A program made the position numbers and the translations under genes. Of a stretch of 41,072 bases of DNA, positions 1 through 7,551 are shown one piece after another (position 1 is the first letter of the stretch; each line of letters opens with the position of its first letter). Source of the stretch: Aliidongia dinghuensis. GTDB lineage: Bacteria; Pseudomonadota; Alphaproteobacteria; ATCC43930; CGMCC-115725. The notes under the pieces are model-generated. The model had not been told where the DNA came from, made no database searches, and saw nothing but the letters and a program-made list of their open reading frames with translations. The DNA lies in contig NZ_BMJQ01000030.1 of assembly GCF_014643535.1 (NCBI RefSeq), positions 1 through 41,072 of the forward strand, read 5' to 3'.

Positions 1-107
1 TTCTTGTTCCCAGACACCGAACCTGCACTCCGCGCTCTCCGACAGTTGCAAAACGGCGCCGTTAGAACAATCAATCTGAGGGTAAATGATCGTGTCCAGG
101 AGGGGCA

Positions 108-641
108 TCAAGATGCGTAATCGAGCACATAGGCGAGCTGGGCGGCCGAGATCGCCACCACGCCATCCGCCGGCGACGGCTGGACGAAACAGCCCTTCTC
201 CAGCCGTTTGGCATAAAGAGACATGCCGATGCCATCGTGCCAGACGATCTTGATCAGGTCCGCCTTGGCGCCGCGGAAGACGAAGAGGTCACCCGCGTGC
301 GGGTCCCGGCCGAGCACCTGTTTGACCTGCACGAGATAGGTGACCATGTCGGCCTCGAGCATCCCATATGCATGGACAGGCCGGTGGATCGCACCAAGTT
401 TTTCCAGGAGCGGCCGCGCGAGTCTACTCAGCAGCATCTCGATATCGAGCGTTCCCACCAACCGCAAGAGCGTCGGTCCGGGCGCGTAGGCAGCCTTTCG
501 CTCCAACGCGACGAACCCTCGCGCGCTTAAAACGGCCACCATACGACAGGCTGTCGAAACTGGCAGTTCTGTTCTGGCGGCTGCCGTCTCTACATCCCGT
601 TCACCACCGTGGAGGAGGCTCTCCAATAAAAGCAGGCCCAT
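108..641 (-). pseudogene. IclR-family regulator N-terminus fused to an IS66 TnpB fragment
   Basis: The 177-residue frame is a chimera. Residues 1 to about 105 look like an IclR regulator: a helix-turn-helix with TELPVSTACRMVAVLSARGF near residues 24-43, then the start of the effector domain. From about residue 105 it becomes the TnpB accessory protein of IS66 (GRDPHAGDLFVFRG, IVWHDGIGM, YAKRLEKG, PSPADGVVAIS) and stops just after YVLD, where TnpB would normally continue. The IclR effector domain is therefore lost. In-frame codons upstream of the ATG still resemble IclR until a stop near 666, so the original start is probably lost or frameshifted too. It is divergent from the hydratase operon at 771 and was probably its regulator. 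The DNA-binding part could still be made; effector sensing should be gone. Confidence 0.8.
119..325 (-). mobile_element. tnpB: IS66-family tnpB internal fragment
   Basis: About 70 residues of the IS66 second ORF (TnpB) are recognisable in the C-terminal part of the 108-641 frame. Both ends are internal to TnpB: no start codon or tnpA lies on one side and no tnpC on the other. It is a remnant, not a transposable unit. Bases 1-107 beyond it hold nothing I recognise. The boundaries are estimated from where similarity begins and ends and may be off by about 15 bases. Confidence 0.75.
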
Positions 642-738
642 TTCGAGGCTATGCGCCGCGGACCGTCATTTTCTCACGATGTAAAAAAATCGTCGACCAC
701 ACATTGCCCGGGCTGCCTGAATCAATTAATGTTCGGAA

Positions 739-753
739 ATTAGGTCAATCGTA
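739..753 (-). promoter_or_regulatory. Shared accessory-region motif, copy A
   Basis: On the minus strand this reads TACGATTGACCTAAT, related to five other intergenic copies (7432, 12974, 14546, 16365, 20158). It lies 17 bases before the GTG start of the hydratase gene, in the space shared with the divergent IclR remnant. It could be an operator for a regulator of the catabolic genes; it is not a clean palindrome. Confidence 0.35.
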
Positions 754-770
754 CTAATGGAGATCTGACC

Positions 771-1553
771 GTGCATGCTGAAATCCTTGCTGAGCGTCTT
801 AGGCAGGCTTACCTCAAAGGCGGCGTACCGCCTCTGCGCGATGGCCTCGCGCCGAACGACGCCGCGGCGGCCTATGCCGTGCAGGCCCTGAACACCCAAA
901 TCTGGATATCGGAAGGTCGCCGGGTCGTCGGCCGGAAAATCGGATTAACGTCCCGCTCGGTGCAGGCACAGTTAGGCGTCGATCAGCCCGACTATGGCAC
1001 CCTGTTTGCCGACATGCTGATCGAGGACGGCGGAGTCCTTCTCGCCTCTCGCGTCTTGCAGCCCAAGGCGGAGGCTGAGGTGGCGCTCGTGCTGCGCGAC
1101 AGCATCGACGACCGTCGCGCCACGCCGGAGGCGGTTCGCGCTGCTACGGATTACATCGTTGCCGCGATCGAGATCGTCGACAGCCGTATTGCCGACTGGA
1201 AGATCACTTTCGCCGATACCGTCGCCGACAATGGTTCATCCGCTTTCTTCGTGCTGGGGCGCGAGCGGCGGCGTCTGGCGGGCCTCGATCTACGGAGTTG
1301 CACCATGCGATTGGAGGTAAACGGACAAACCGCTTCCGAGGGCGTCGGCGCTGCTTGCATGGGCGACCCGTTGATTGCCGCCGCCTGGCTTGCCCGGACC
1401 TTCGCTGAGGCCGGCGAGCCGCTGCAGGCGGGCGACATCATTTTGAGCGGGGCACTGGGACCCATGGTGCCCCTTACACCCGGCGACGGAGTAAAGGCAG
1501 TAATAGACGGCCTTGGCGAAGTGGCCTTCTCATTCAGGAACGATCGGCAATGA
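771..1553 (+). CDS. mhpD: 2-hydroxypenta-2,4-dienoate hydratase (2-keto-4-pentenoate hydratase)
   Basis: The 260-residue protein belongs to the MhpD/TesE family, which adds water to 2-hydroxyalka-2,4-dienoates to give 4-hydroxy-2-oxoacids in meta-cleavage pathways. Visible family features are GRKIGLTS (residues 54-61), the acidic metal site with Glu101 and Glu103 in KAEAEVALVL and Glu134 in AIEIVDSRI, and a C-terminal GDIILSGALGPMVPLTPGD segment. Length is normal for the family. The start is GTG at 771, preceded by GGAG about eight bases upstream; the nearby ATG at 775 is out of frame. Its stop overlaps the next start by four bases (ATGA), so it heads a translationally coupled operon with the dehydrogenase and aldolase. 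The ring-cleavage hydrolase that should supply its substrate is not in this window. Confidence 0.92.
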   Translation: MHAEILAERLRQAYLKGGVPPLRDGLAPNDAAAAYAVQALNTQIWISEGRRVVGRKIGLTSRSVQAQLGVDQPDYGTLFADMLIEDGGVLLASRVLQPKAEAEVALVLRDSIDDRRATPEAVRAATDYIVAAIEIVDSRIADWKITFADTVADNGSSAFFVLGRERRRLAGLDLRSCTMRLEVNGQTASEGVGAACMGDPLIAAAWLARTFAEAGEPLQAGDIILSGALGPMVPLTPGDGVKAVIDGLGEVAFSFRNDRQ

Positions 1554-2488
1554 GCGGAAAAGTGCGAGTCGCCATCATAGGCTCAGGCAATATTGCAACG
1601 GACCTGATGTTCAAGGTGATGCGCCTGTCCGAGCATCTCGAGGTAGCCGCAATGGTTGGCGTCGATCCAGCATCGGACGGACTCGCCCGGGCAAAACGGC
1701 TAGGGGTCGCTACGAGTGCGCAAGGCATAGACGGCCTGATGGCACTACCCGATTTCAAAGAGGTCGAGATCGTGTTCGACGCTACCTCGGCGAGCGCGCA
1801 CGCTCGTCACGACGAGGTATTGCGGAAAGCGGGCAGGCGGGTCGTCGACTTGACGCCGGCGGCGCTGGGTCCGTACGTGATTCCACCGGTCAACGGTGAC
1901 GCCCATCTCGACGCGCCGAACGTCAACATGGTCACGTGCGGTGGTCAGGCGACAATCCCGATCGTCTGGGCCGTAAACCGGATCGCGCCGGTGATCTACG
2001 GCGAAATCGTGGCGTCGATTGCATCCAAATCGGCGGGTCCGGGGACGCGGGCAAATATCGACGAGTTCACGGAGACGACCTCCAAAGCGATTGAAGTGGT
2101 CGGGGGCGCACGTCGCGGCAAGGCAGTGATCATACTCAATCCCGCGGAGCCGCCGCTGATCATGCGCGACACTGTTTATTGTCTTTGCCAGGACAGTGAC
2201 CAGACGGCGATCGAAGCATCCGTTAAAGAGATGGTAGCAGCCGTCCAGGACTATGTGCCGGGCTATCGGCTGAAGCAGCGTGTGCAGTTCGAGCGCTACG
2301 GCCACAACAACCTTTTGCAGATACCCGAGATGGGGGAAGCCTTCGCAGGCCTTAAGGTTACCGTCTTCCTAGAAGTGGAGGGGGCGGCACATTACCTGCC
2401 CGCCTACGCCGGCAATCTCGACATCATGACCTCGGCGGCCCTCAGAACCGCCGAACGCATTGCCATCCGAAAGAGGGCCGCGGCATGA
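1550..2488 (+). CDS. mhpF: Acetaldehyde dehydrogenase (acylating)
   Basis: The 312-residue protein matches MhpF/TesF/BphJ, which oxidises the acetaldehyde (or short aldehyde) made by the partner aldolase to an acyl-CoA, with NAD and CoA. The N-terminal Rossmann motif is IIGSGNIATDL (residues 9-19). The thiohemiacetal cysteine is Cys130 in NMVTCGGQATIP. An AGPGTRANIDEFTETT segment typical of the family follows. In characterised systems this enzyme and the aldolase form a complex that channels aldehyde. The gene overlaps both neighbours by four bases (ATGA), which fits co-translation and complex formation. No anomaly seen. Confidence 0.94.
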   Translation: MSGKVRVAIIGSGNIATDLMFKVMRLSEHLEVAAMVGVDPASDGLARAKRLGVATSAQGIDGLMALPDFKEVEIVFDATSASAHARHDEVLRKAGRRVVDLTPAALGPYVIPPVNGDAHLDAPNVNMVTCGGQATIPIVWAVNRIAPVIYGEIVASIASKSAGPGTRANIDEFTETTSKAIEVVGGARRGKAVIILNPAEPPLIMRDTVYCLCQDSDQTAIEASVKEMVAAVQDYVPGYRLKQRVQFERYGHNNLLQIPEMGEAFAGLKVTVFLEVEGAAHYLPAYAGNLDIMTSAALRTAERIAIRKRAAA

Positions 2489-3504
2489 CCAATCCGACGC
2501 GAAAGCTGTATATCCAGGACGTGACCTTGCGCGATGGCATGCACGCGATCCGTCACCGATACACGCTCGATCATGTGCGCCGCATCGCGGCTGCCTTGGA
2601 TGCGGCGAAGGTGGACGCTATCGAGGTTGCGCATGGGGATGGCCTTTCCGGATCATCCTTCAACTACGGATTCGGCGCTCACACGGACTGGGACTGGATT
2701 GCCGCGGTCTCCGAAGTTCTCAAGCACGCGGTCCTGACCACTCTCCTTCTGCCGGGCATCGGCACTGTCCACGACCTCAAGCGCGCCTACGAACTTGGTG
2801 TCCGCTCGGTGCGCATCGCGACACATTGCACCGAGGCCGATGTCGCCAAGCAGCACATCGAGGCCGCGTGCGGCCTGGGCATGGACGTATCGGGGTTCCT
2901 CATGATGAGTCACATGAGTCCACCCGACGCGCTCGCTGCCCAAGCGAAGCTGATGGAGAGCTACGGCGCCAGATGTGTCTATGTGACGGACAGCGGCGGG
3001 GCCATGACCATGGACGACGTTGCGCTGCGGCTGCAGGCTTATGATCGCGTCCTGAAGCCGGAAACCGAACGCGGCATCCACGCGCATCACAACCTTTCAC
3101 TCGGCGTCGCCAACTCGATCGCGGCCGTACAAAATGGCGCGGTGCGGGTCGATGCTTCACTTGCCGGAATGGGGGCGGGCGCCGGCAATGCGCCACTGGA
3201 GGTCTTTATCGCCGCAGCCGACGCCTACGGATGGGACCATGGAACGGATCTCTTCAAATTGATGGATGCCGCCGAGGATCTCGTCCGTCCTCTGCAGGAC
3301 CGCCCGGTGCGTGTGGATCGGGAAACGCTCAGCCTCGGCTATGCCGGGGTCTATTCCAGTTTCCTCCGACACGCCGAGCGCGCTGCCGAGACCTATGGGC
3401 TGGACACACGCGCCATCCTTCTGGAACTGGGCCGGCGCAAGATGGTGGGCGGTCAGGAAGACATGATCGTCGATGTCGCCTTGGATCTGGCCAAGTCCAG
3501 ATGA
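2485..3504 (+). CDS. mhpE: 4-hydroxy-2-oxovalerate aldolase
   Basis: The 339-residue protein is a class II aldolase of the MhpE/BphI/TesG type (HMGL-like TIM barrel plus C-terminal communication domain). It splits 4-hydroxy-2-oxoacids into pyruvate and an aldehyde. Metal and catalytic residues are all present: Arg16-Asp17 in VTLRDG, His20, and His199 and His201 in GIHAHHN. The C-terminal segment with YSSFLRHAERAA and RKMVGGQEDMI matches the region that contacts the dehydrogenase in known complexes. It starts inside the stop of the dehydrogenase gene. It is the last gene of the operon; transcription would run on into the operator module and IS21 element. Confidence 0.94.
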   Translation: MTNPTRKLYIQDVTLRDGMHAIRHRYTLDHVRRIAAALDAAKVDAIEVAHGDGLSGSSFNYGFGAHTDWDWIAAVSEVLKHAVLTTLLLPGIGTVHDLKRAYELGVRSVRIATHCTEADVAKQHIEAACGLGMDVSGFLMMSHMSPPDALAAQAKLMESYGARCVYVTDSGGAMTMDDVALRLQAYDRVLKPETERGIHAHHNLSLGVANSIAAVQNGAVRVDASLAGMGAGAGNAPLEVFIAAADAYGWDHGTDLFKLMDAAEDLVRPLQDRPVRVDRETLSLGYAGVYSSFLRHAERAAETYGLDTRAILLELGRRKMVGGQEDMIVDVALDLAKSR

Positions 3505-3651
3505 ATCCCCGCAGAAGGTCCACACCAGCGGCCGCTCCCCCGCGCCGCTATTCCATCGACAATTCCGCCTGAAGCCGTTGCCCGGCCTTACCACGCCCGC
3601 GGCAGCATAGCTCTGCTCCAACTGGGCGTCCGACCAACCTTCGCGACACGT

Positions 3652-3718
3652 CGCTAGATCAAATCACGTTTAGACGGAAACGTCTAAACGTGTGAATTTG
3701 ATCTATATTCTGTATCGA
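3652..3718 (+). repeat. Promoter/operator module, copy 1, left part
   Basis: This stretch, continued at 5615-5637 beyond the IS21 element, is about 80-85% identical by eye to the minus strand of 15872-15952. It contains a perfect inverted repeat, then an AT-rich stretch (GAATTTGATCTATATTC) and, after the IS, ATCGACGAGCGGAT and an ATG. Bases 3505-3651 before it hold no gene I recognise. The shared layout of palindrome, AT-rich promoter-like stretch and start codon suggests a duplicated regulatory region. Confidence 0.65.
3665..3692. promoter_or_regulatory. Perfect 12-bp inverted repeat, probable operator
   Basis: CACGTTTAGACG and its exact reverse complement are separated by GAAA. The size and symmetry fit a TetR-family operator; the stem could also form a hairpin in RNA, but no run of T follows. 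The second copy at 15912-15939 is less perfect (CACGTTCAGTCG on one arm on the minus strand). Confidence 0.5.
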
Positions 3719-3894
3719 TGCGGATTCCGACCGAAGCCGGCCGGGTATTCCGATTTGACGCCGGCCAGCGTTCCGATTTGAAGCCGGCCAGGTTCCGATC
3801 AATCGTCGGCCACCTGGCTACCGGCTTTCGGCGTTTTCCCTTGGGTCAGCAACTCGGGCATCAGGACCTCGTGATCATTCACGGGGAGCACCTG

Positions 3895-4254
3895 ATGCCG
3901 GCGAAGAGAGAGCTGACGATGAGGCAGATACGACAGATATTGCGGCTCGTCCGCGACGGCGTCAGTGCGCGCGAGATCGGGCGGATGCTCGGTGTGGCGC
4001 GCAGCACGATCCAGGACAATCTAAAGCGAGCGGAGGCGGCGGGCTTGGCCTGGCCGCTGCCGGGCGATCTGACCGACGACGTGCTGGAGGACCGGCTGTT
4101 CGCCCGCGCCGGCGTGCAGCGCGGGTTGCGTCGCCGCCCCGAGCCGGACTGGTCGGCGCTGGCCTGCGAACTGAAGCGGCCCGGCGTCAATCTGATGGTG
4201 CTGTGGGAGGAATATCGCGAGCCCCACCCGGCGGGCTATGGCTACAGCCGTTAT
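3895..4254 (+). pseudogene. istA: IS21 transposase IstA, N-terminal fragment
   Basis: Starting at ATG 3895 the frame reads MPAKRELTMRQIRQILRL, then a helix-turn-helix (VSAREIGRMLGVARSTIQ) and a segment ending EYREPHPAGYGYSRY, all typical of IstA. Similarity stops at about 4254; the open frame runs on to 4317 with unrelated residues. About 120 residues remain of a protein normally near 500, and the DDE catalytic core is missing. The upstream in-frame ATG at 3718 spans the IS boundary and is unlikely to be the true start. Confidence 0.85.
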
Positions 4255-4318
4255 GTTGCGGCCCTGGTTATGTGGCGCCGCCGGGGAGAAGACCGGTTGT
4301 CAATCGGCAGGCAATAAT

Positions 4319-5011
4319 GGCTCTGACTCATGTGTGGATGGCCCCCGGTCTGCAAGAGTTTTGTCGCATGAAGCATTCAGTCGCTTGCGGTCATGTGTCC
4401 GGCCTTTACGGCGGTCGGCATAGACCGCTGGCCCTGATGGGTTCCGCAGATCGAGGCCTAATCAAATTTCCGGGGTATGACTGGCACTCTGGCGGCAGTT
4501 GAAGAAGCAGGGATTCCGCGGCTGCCTTCGCGTGGTCACCGAATGGGCTACACGCCGGAGGCAGGCAGACAAGGCGGAGGGTGCTCTCAGCCGGACGCCT
4601 GGAGCACGAACGATCGCCCGGTTTCTCACGGTCGAGCGTGACCGGCTATCGAAAGCCGAGACAGTCATGGTCGCGGCGATCGAAGCCGGTGTCCCGTCGC
4701 TCGTTGAGGCGCGCGAGATCATCGCCACATTCCAGGCCATGATCCGGAAGAGGATGCTGGCGGCTCTCGATCCCTGGATCGAACGCGCTCGCGCTAGCCT
4801 CGTCGCATCCTTCGCCAACGGTGTCGTCAAAGACAAGGCGGCCGTCAGCGCGGCGATCACTTCGCCCTGGTCGAATGGTCCGGCCGAGGGGCAGATCACC
4901 AAGCTCAAGCTCGTCAAGCGCCAGATGTACGGTCGGGGCAAGATCGACCTCCTGGAGGCCCGTGTCGTCGGCGTCGTAGATGCCTGACGTCATCAAATGT
5001 GCGTCAGAGCC
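4319..5011 (+). mobile_element. ISL3-family deletion derivative nested in IS21
   Basis: GGCTCTGAC at 4319 is matched by its exact complement GTCAGAGCC ending at 5011; imperfect similarity continues inward on both sides. Between them is only the C-terminal part of an ISL3-type transposase. At 693 bp it is about half the size of a full ISL3 element. No 8-bp target duplication is visible (GCAATAAT on the left, AATGTTCC on the right), and the IS21 sequence on either side does not join up. Insertion was therefore accompanied or followed by deletions that removed the end of istA and the start of istB. Confidence 0.7.
4499..4987 (+). pseudogene. ISL3-family transposase, C-terminal fragment
   Basis: The roughly 162-residue frame ends with SPWSNGPAEGQITKLKLVKRQMYGR, the hallmark C-terminal block of ISL3 transposases. 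Upstream of the first ATG the same frame reads LALWRQL, fitting the family, but a stop interrupts it (TGA near 4477). The N-terminal zinc-finger/HTH part and most of the DDE core are absent. It is non-functional and may only mark the element. Confidence 0.8.
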
Positions 5012-5510
5012 AATGTTCCACGCCGAATAACAAGCTCGCCGGCTGCGACTGGATCCGTGCCCGCCATAATCTGCTGATCACCGGCCCGTGCGGCGTCGGC
5101 AAGAGCTGGCTCGCCTGCGCACTCGGACAGAAGGCCTGTAGGGAGGATCTCTCCGTCACCTACCATCGTGTGCCCCGCCTGTTCCAGGCCCTGGCACCGG
5201 GCGCTACGCCAGGACCCTGCGCCAGATCGCCCGCGTCGATCTACTCATCCTCGACGACTGGGGGCCGGAGACGCTCACCGCCGACCAGCGCCGCGATCTG
5301 CTGGAGATCGTCGAAGACCGCTACGACGCCCGCTCGATCATCGTCACCAGCCAGGTCCCGATCGACCGCTGGTATGAGATCATCGGCAACCCGACGATCG
5401 GCGACGCCATCCTCGACCGGCTTGTCCACAATGCCTACCGCATCGACCTCACCGGCGAGAGCCTCCGGAAGAACAAGGTCTCCGAACCCGTCAAACCCGC
5501 CGCCGCTTGA
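5012..5510 (+). pseudogene. istB: IS21 ATPase IstB, 5'-truncated and frameshifted
   Basis: The sequence resumes immediately after the ISL3 derivative with DWIRARHNLLITGP and the Walker A motif GPCGVGKS, then YHRVPRLFQALA. A small deletion near 5195-5206 shifts the frame. The rest continues in another frame as RQIARVDLLILDDWGPETL (Walker B), IVTSQVPIDRWYEIIGNPT and DAILDRLVHNAYRIDL, up to the TGA at 5508-5510. The first 80 or so residues are missing. IstB is the AAA+ helper of IstA; this copy is dead. Confidence 0.85.
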
Positions 5511-5614
5511 CCGACCACGCGGACACCATCAATCATCCACACTGACCCAACGGGACGACGCCCAGGTGGCCCGCTTCAGATTGGAATGCATGGCCGGCTT
5601 CGTCGGAATCCGCA

Positions 5615-5637
5615 GTATCGACGAGCGGATTCACATG
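5615..5637 (+). repeat. Promoter/operator module, copy 1, right part
   Basis: GTATCGA is the IS21 target duplication; removing one copy joins 3718 to 5622 and restores a sequence matching 15872-15894 on the minus strand through ATCGACGAGCGGAT and an ATG. The frame beginning at this ATG closes after twelve codons, so the gene once driven by the module is gone or unrecognisable. A 14-bp perfect palindrome GAAGCCATGGCTTC lies just beyond at 5673-5686. Confidence 0.6.
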
Positions 5638-5727
5638 TTTTGGCGATTCTGCCAAAAAGACGATCCGCTCTAGAAGCCATGGCTTCATAAGTGTGACTGG
5701 AGCCAACCGGTTACGGTCGGCGTTACT

Positions 5728-6999
5728 TCAGTGTTTGTCGGCGCTGATCCAGAGCTTTGTCATGCCGTAAACGACGTAGTTGGGTATAAAGACGTAGCTG
5801 TTCTCTCCCCGAGAGAGCCGGAATTTATCAAGCCGTTCGATCAGGCATTGGAACGCAAGCCGCAGTTCGCCGCGTGCCAACTGGTTGCCGATGCATATAT
5901 GCGGGCCGAAGCCGAAGGCCAGGTGCGATTTGACGTTCTGACGCGCGAGGTCGAGTTTTTCCGGCTCCGCGAAGACGGCCGGATCGCGATTTGCCGCGCC
6001 ATAGCGCACTTCGACCATCGCGCCTGCCGGAATGGTGACGCCCGCGATATCGGTGTCCTCCATCACGCGACGAAACAGCGTTTGCACGGGCGACATGGCC
6101 CGGAGCGTTTCTTCGACGAATGCGCCGAGAAGATCCGGAGCGCCGCGCAGCCGCGATACAATATCCCGATCCTCGGCCAACAGCTTCATGCCGGCGGCAA
6201 GTGTGGTCGTGGTCGTTTCGTTGCCTGCCACGATCAACTGCCGCATGATGCTTTGCAGCTCGCCCATCTCCAGGCGCCGGCCGTCCACTTCGGCATGGAC
6301 CAGACGGCTGAGCAGTTGCTCGTTCGGCTCCCTCCTAACCTGTGCAATGGCATCGGCAAAGTACCGCTGCATCTCGATGCAGGTGTGGGCGACCTCGATC
6401 TGGCGTTCTCGGCTGAGCGTTGGATCCTGCACCAAGACCACGGCGTCGGACCAAATTTTGAAGCGGTCCATGTCCTTGGATCGTACGCCGAGCTGCTCAG
6501 CAATGACGATCATCGGCAGCTTGATTGCAAAATCGGCGACGAATTCGATCTCGCCATGGGCACCCAAGGTTTCGATCAGGCCGTCGATCAAACCATGAAT
6601 GATCTCGTTGATCCGCGGTTCCAGCGCGAGGATCTTGGCTGGCGCAAACGCTTTGTCGACCAATTGCCGATAGGTGCGGTGTTCCGGCGGATCCTGGGAC
6701 TGCAACGTGTCCATCGGGCGCCAGCCGTGGGCATCGTAGATCTGGTCCACTTCTTCTCGTGCGGCGTTCGCCCGGGATGCCCCCAGGCCGCTGCGGCTTG
6801 AAAACGTCTTGACGTCCAGCAGCACTCTGCGCACATCCTGGTAGCGTGTAAGGATATAGTTGCCGGTAACTGGGTCTTTATAGACAGGTTCGCGATCCCG
6901 AAGGTGGTCATAGGCTGCAAAAGGACATGATTGGATCGATGGCGCAGTAAAGCTTAAGACGTCGGTCGCGTCGGCAAGCGCTATAGCATCCTGATTCAT
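5728..6999 (-). CDS. Cytochrome P450
   Basis: A complete 423-residue soluble bacterial P450 (class I), which hydroxylates an organic substrate with electrons from a ferredoxin. The I-helix oxygen-activation motif is AGNETTT (259-264), the ExxR motif is Glu297-Arg300 (EETLR), and the haem loop is FGFGPHICIG with Cys369. There is no membrane anchor. The ATG has a strong ribosome site (AAGGAGGA) seven bases upstream. The matching redox partners are in the window but apart: a [2Fe-2S] ferredoxin at 15980-16306 and a ferredoxin reductase at 26739-27989. The location suggests a role in initial hydroxylation of the cluster's substrate; the substrate cannot be read from sequence. Confidence 0.95.
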   Translation of the reverse strand: MNQDAIALADATDVLSFTAPSIQSCPFAAYDHLRDREPVYKDPVTGNYILTRYQDVRRVLLDVKTFSSRSGLGASRANAAREEVDQIYDAHGWRPMDTLQSQDPPEHRTYRQLVDKAFAPAKILALEPRINEIIHGLIDGLIETLGAHGEIEFVADFAIKLPMIVIAEQLGVRSKDMDRFKIWSDAVVLVQDPTLSRERQIEVAHTCIEMQRYFADAIAQVRREPNEQLLSRLVHAEVDGRRLEMGELQSIMRQLIVAGNETTTTTLAAGMKLLAEDRDIVSRLRGAPDLLGAFVEETLRAMSPVQTLFRRVMEDTDIAGVTIPAGAMVEVRYGAANRDPAVFAEPEKLDLARQNVKSHLAFGFGPHICIGNQLARGELRLAFQCLIERLDKFRLSRGENSYVFIPNYVVYGMTKLWISADKH

Positions 7000-7551
7000 G
7001 ATCGTCCTCCTTGTTTCCCCCGGCGCATCACCTGCAATCGGCGCTCTATCCGAAGCAGGGCGCTCGTCTTGATGACTCTTCCTGTTCTTCTAAGCAGCGA
7101 ATTCACGGCACGCGCCATTTGCTGCCGCAGGGGATCTGATCGGGATGATGCCCGAGACTCTCGGGAAGCTCGACCTAGCGCCCCAGCGCGCGCTTCCTGT
7201 TATTGTCGCGCGGTTAGTGCAAATGTTTTCCTGCCTGATACGGCATATGTCAAGGGCCTCGGCGGCCAAGTGCCCAGGATGCGCGAGCTCGGCCGGGCGC
7301 TGCGGCATAAGGCTCCCGCCGTAAGGAAACGCCCGGCTGCTGGATTGTCGTCTCCTGAGTCGTTGCTGCCGGGGTAGCCCATCGGGCCACTGCGCTGCCA
7401 CCGTTCGGCAGGCCATCCTCGGGCTTGATACAAAACGATCGATCTATATGCTGAGCTGTAAGGAGATGCGCGCCGTGGACGATCTCTGGATCGGCGACAG
7501 CACGAGCATGCCTGCGCGATTCTCCAGAACCTTGCAACGAAGCTGGATAAA
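7000..7551. other. Gap between divergent P450 and SDR genes
   Basis: There is no convincing gene in these 552 bases. Open frames here lack ribosome sites and family features. The P450 ribosome site lies at the left edge. The right part holds TTGATA at 7425-7430 followed by motif copy B, the best candidate for an SDR promoter. Confidence 0.5.
7432..7449 (+). promoter_or_regulatory. Shared accessory-region motif, copy B
   Basis: AAAACGATCGATCTATAT. It shares AAAACGATCGA-CTA with copy F (20158) and AAA-CGAT-GA-CTATAT with copy C (12974). It sits about 100 bases upstream of the SDR start and just after TTGATA. Confidence 0.4.

Larger units (their letters stand above)
3719..5614 (+). mobile_element. 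IS21-family insertion sequence, defective
   Basis: Both ends are visible. The left end begins TGCGGATTCCGAC and the right end is its complement, giving the TG...CA termini of IS21 elements, followed by further matching inner repeats (GAAGCCGGCC and TTCCGATTTGA-like blocks) on both sides. A 7-bp direct repeat GTATCGA flanks the element at 3712-3718 and 5615-5621, so it inserted here by transposition. Inside are the 5' part of istA, an ISL3-family derivative and a frameshifted istB lacking its 5' part. It cannot transpose by itself, although the ends remain intact. Confidence 0.9.

Noticed and set aside
3665..3692. Inverted repeat as a rho-independent terminator of the aldolase operon
   Set aside because: No T-run on either side, and the second copy precedes an ATG, which fits an operator better.
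5731..6801. 356-residue rightward frame
   Set aside because: It is exactly antisense to the P450 gene, has no family similarity and no ribosome site; long antisense frames are expected in GC-rich DNA.
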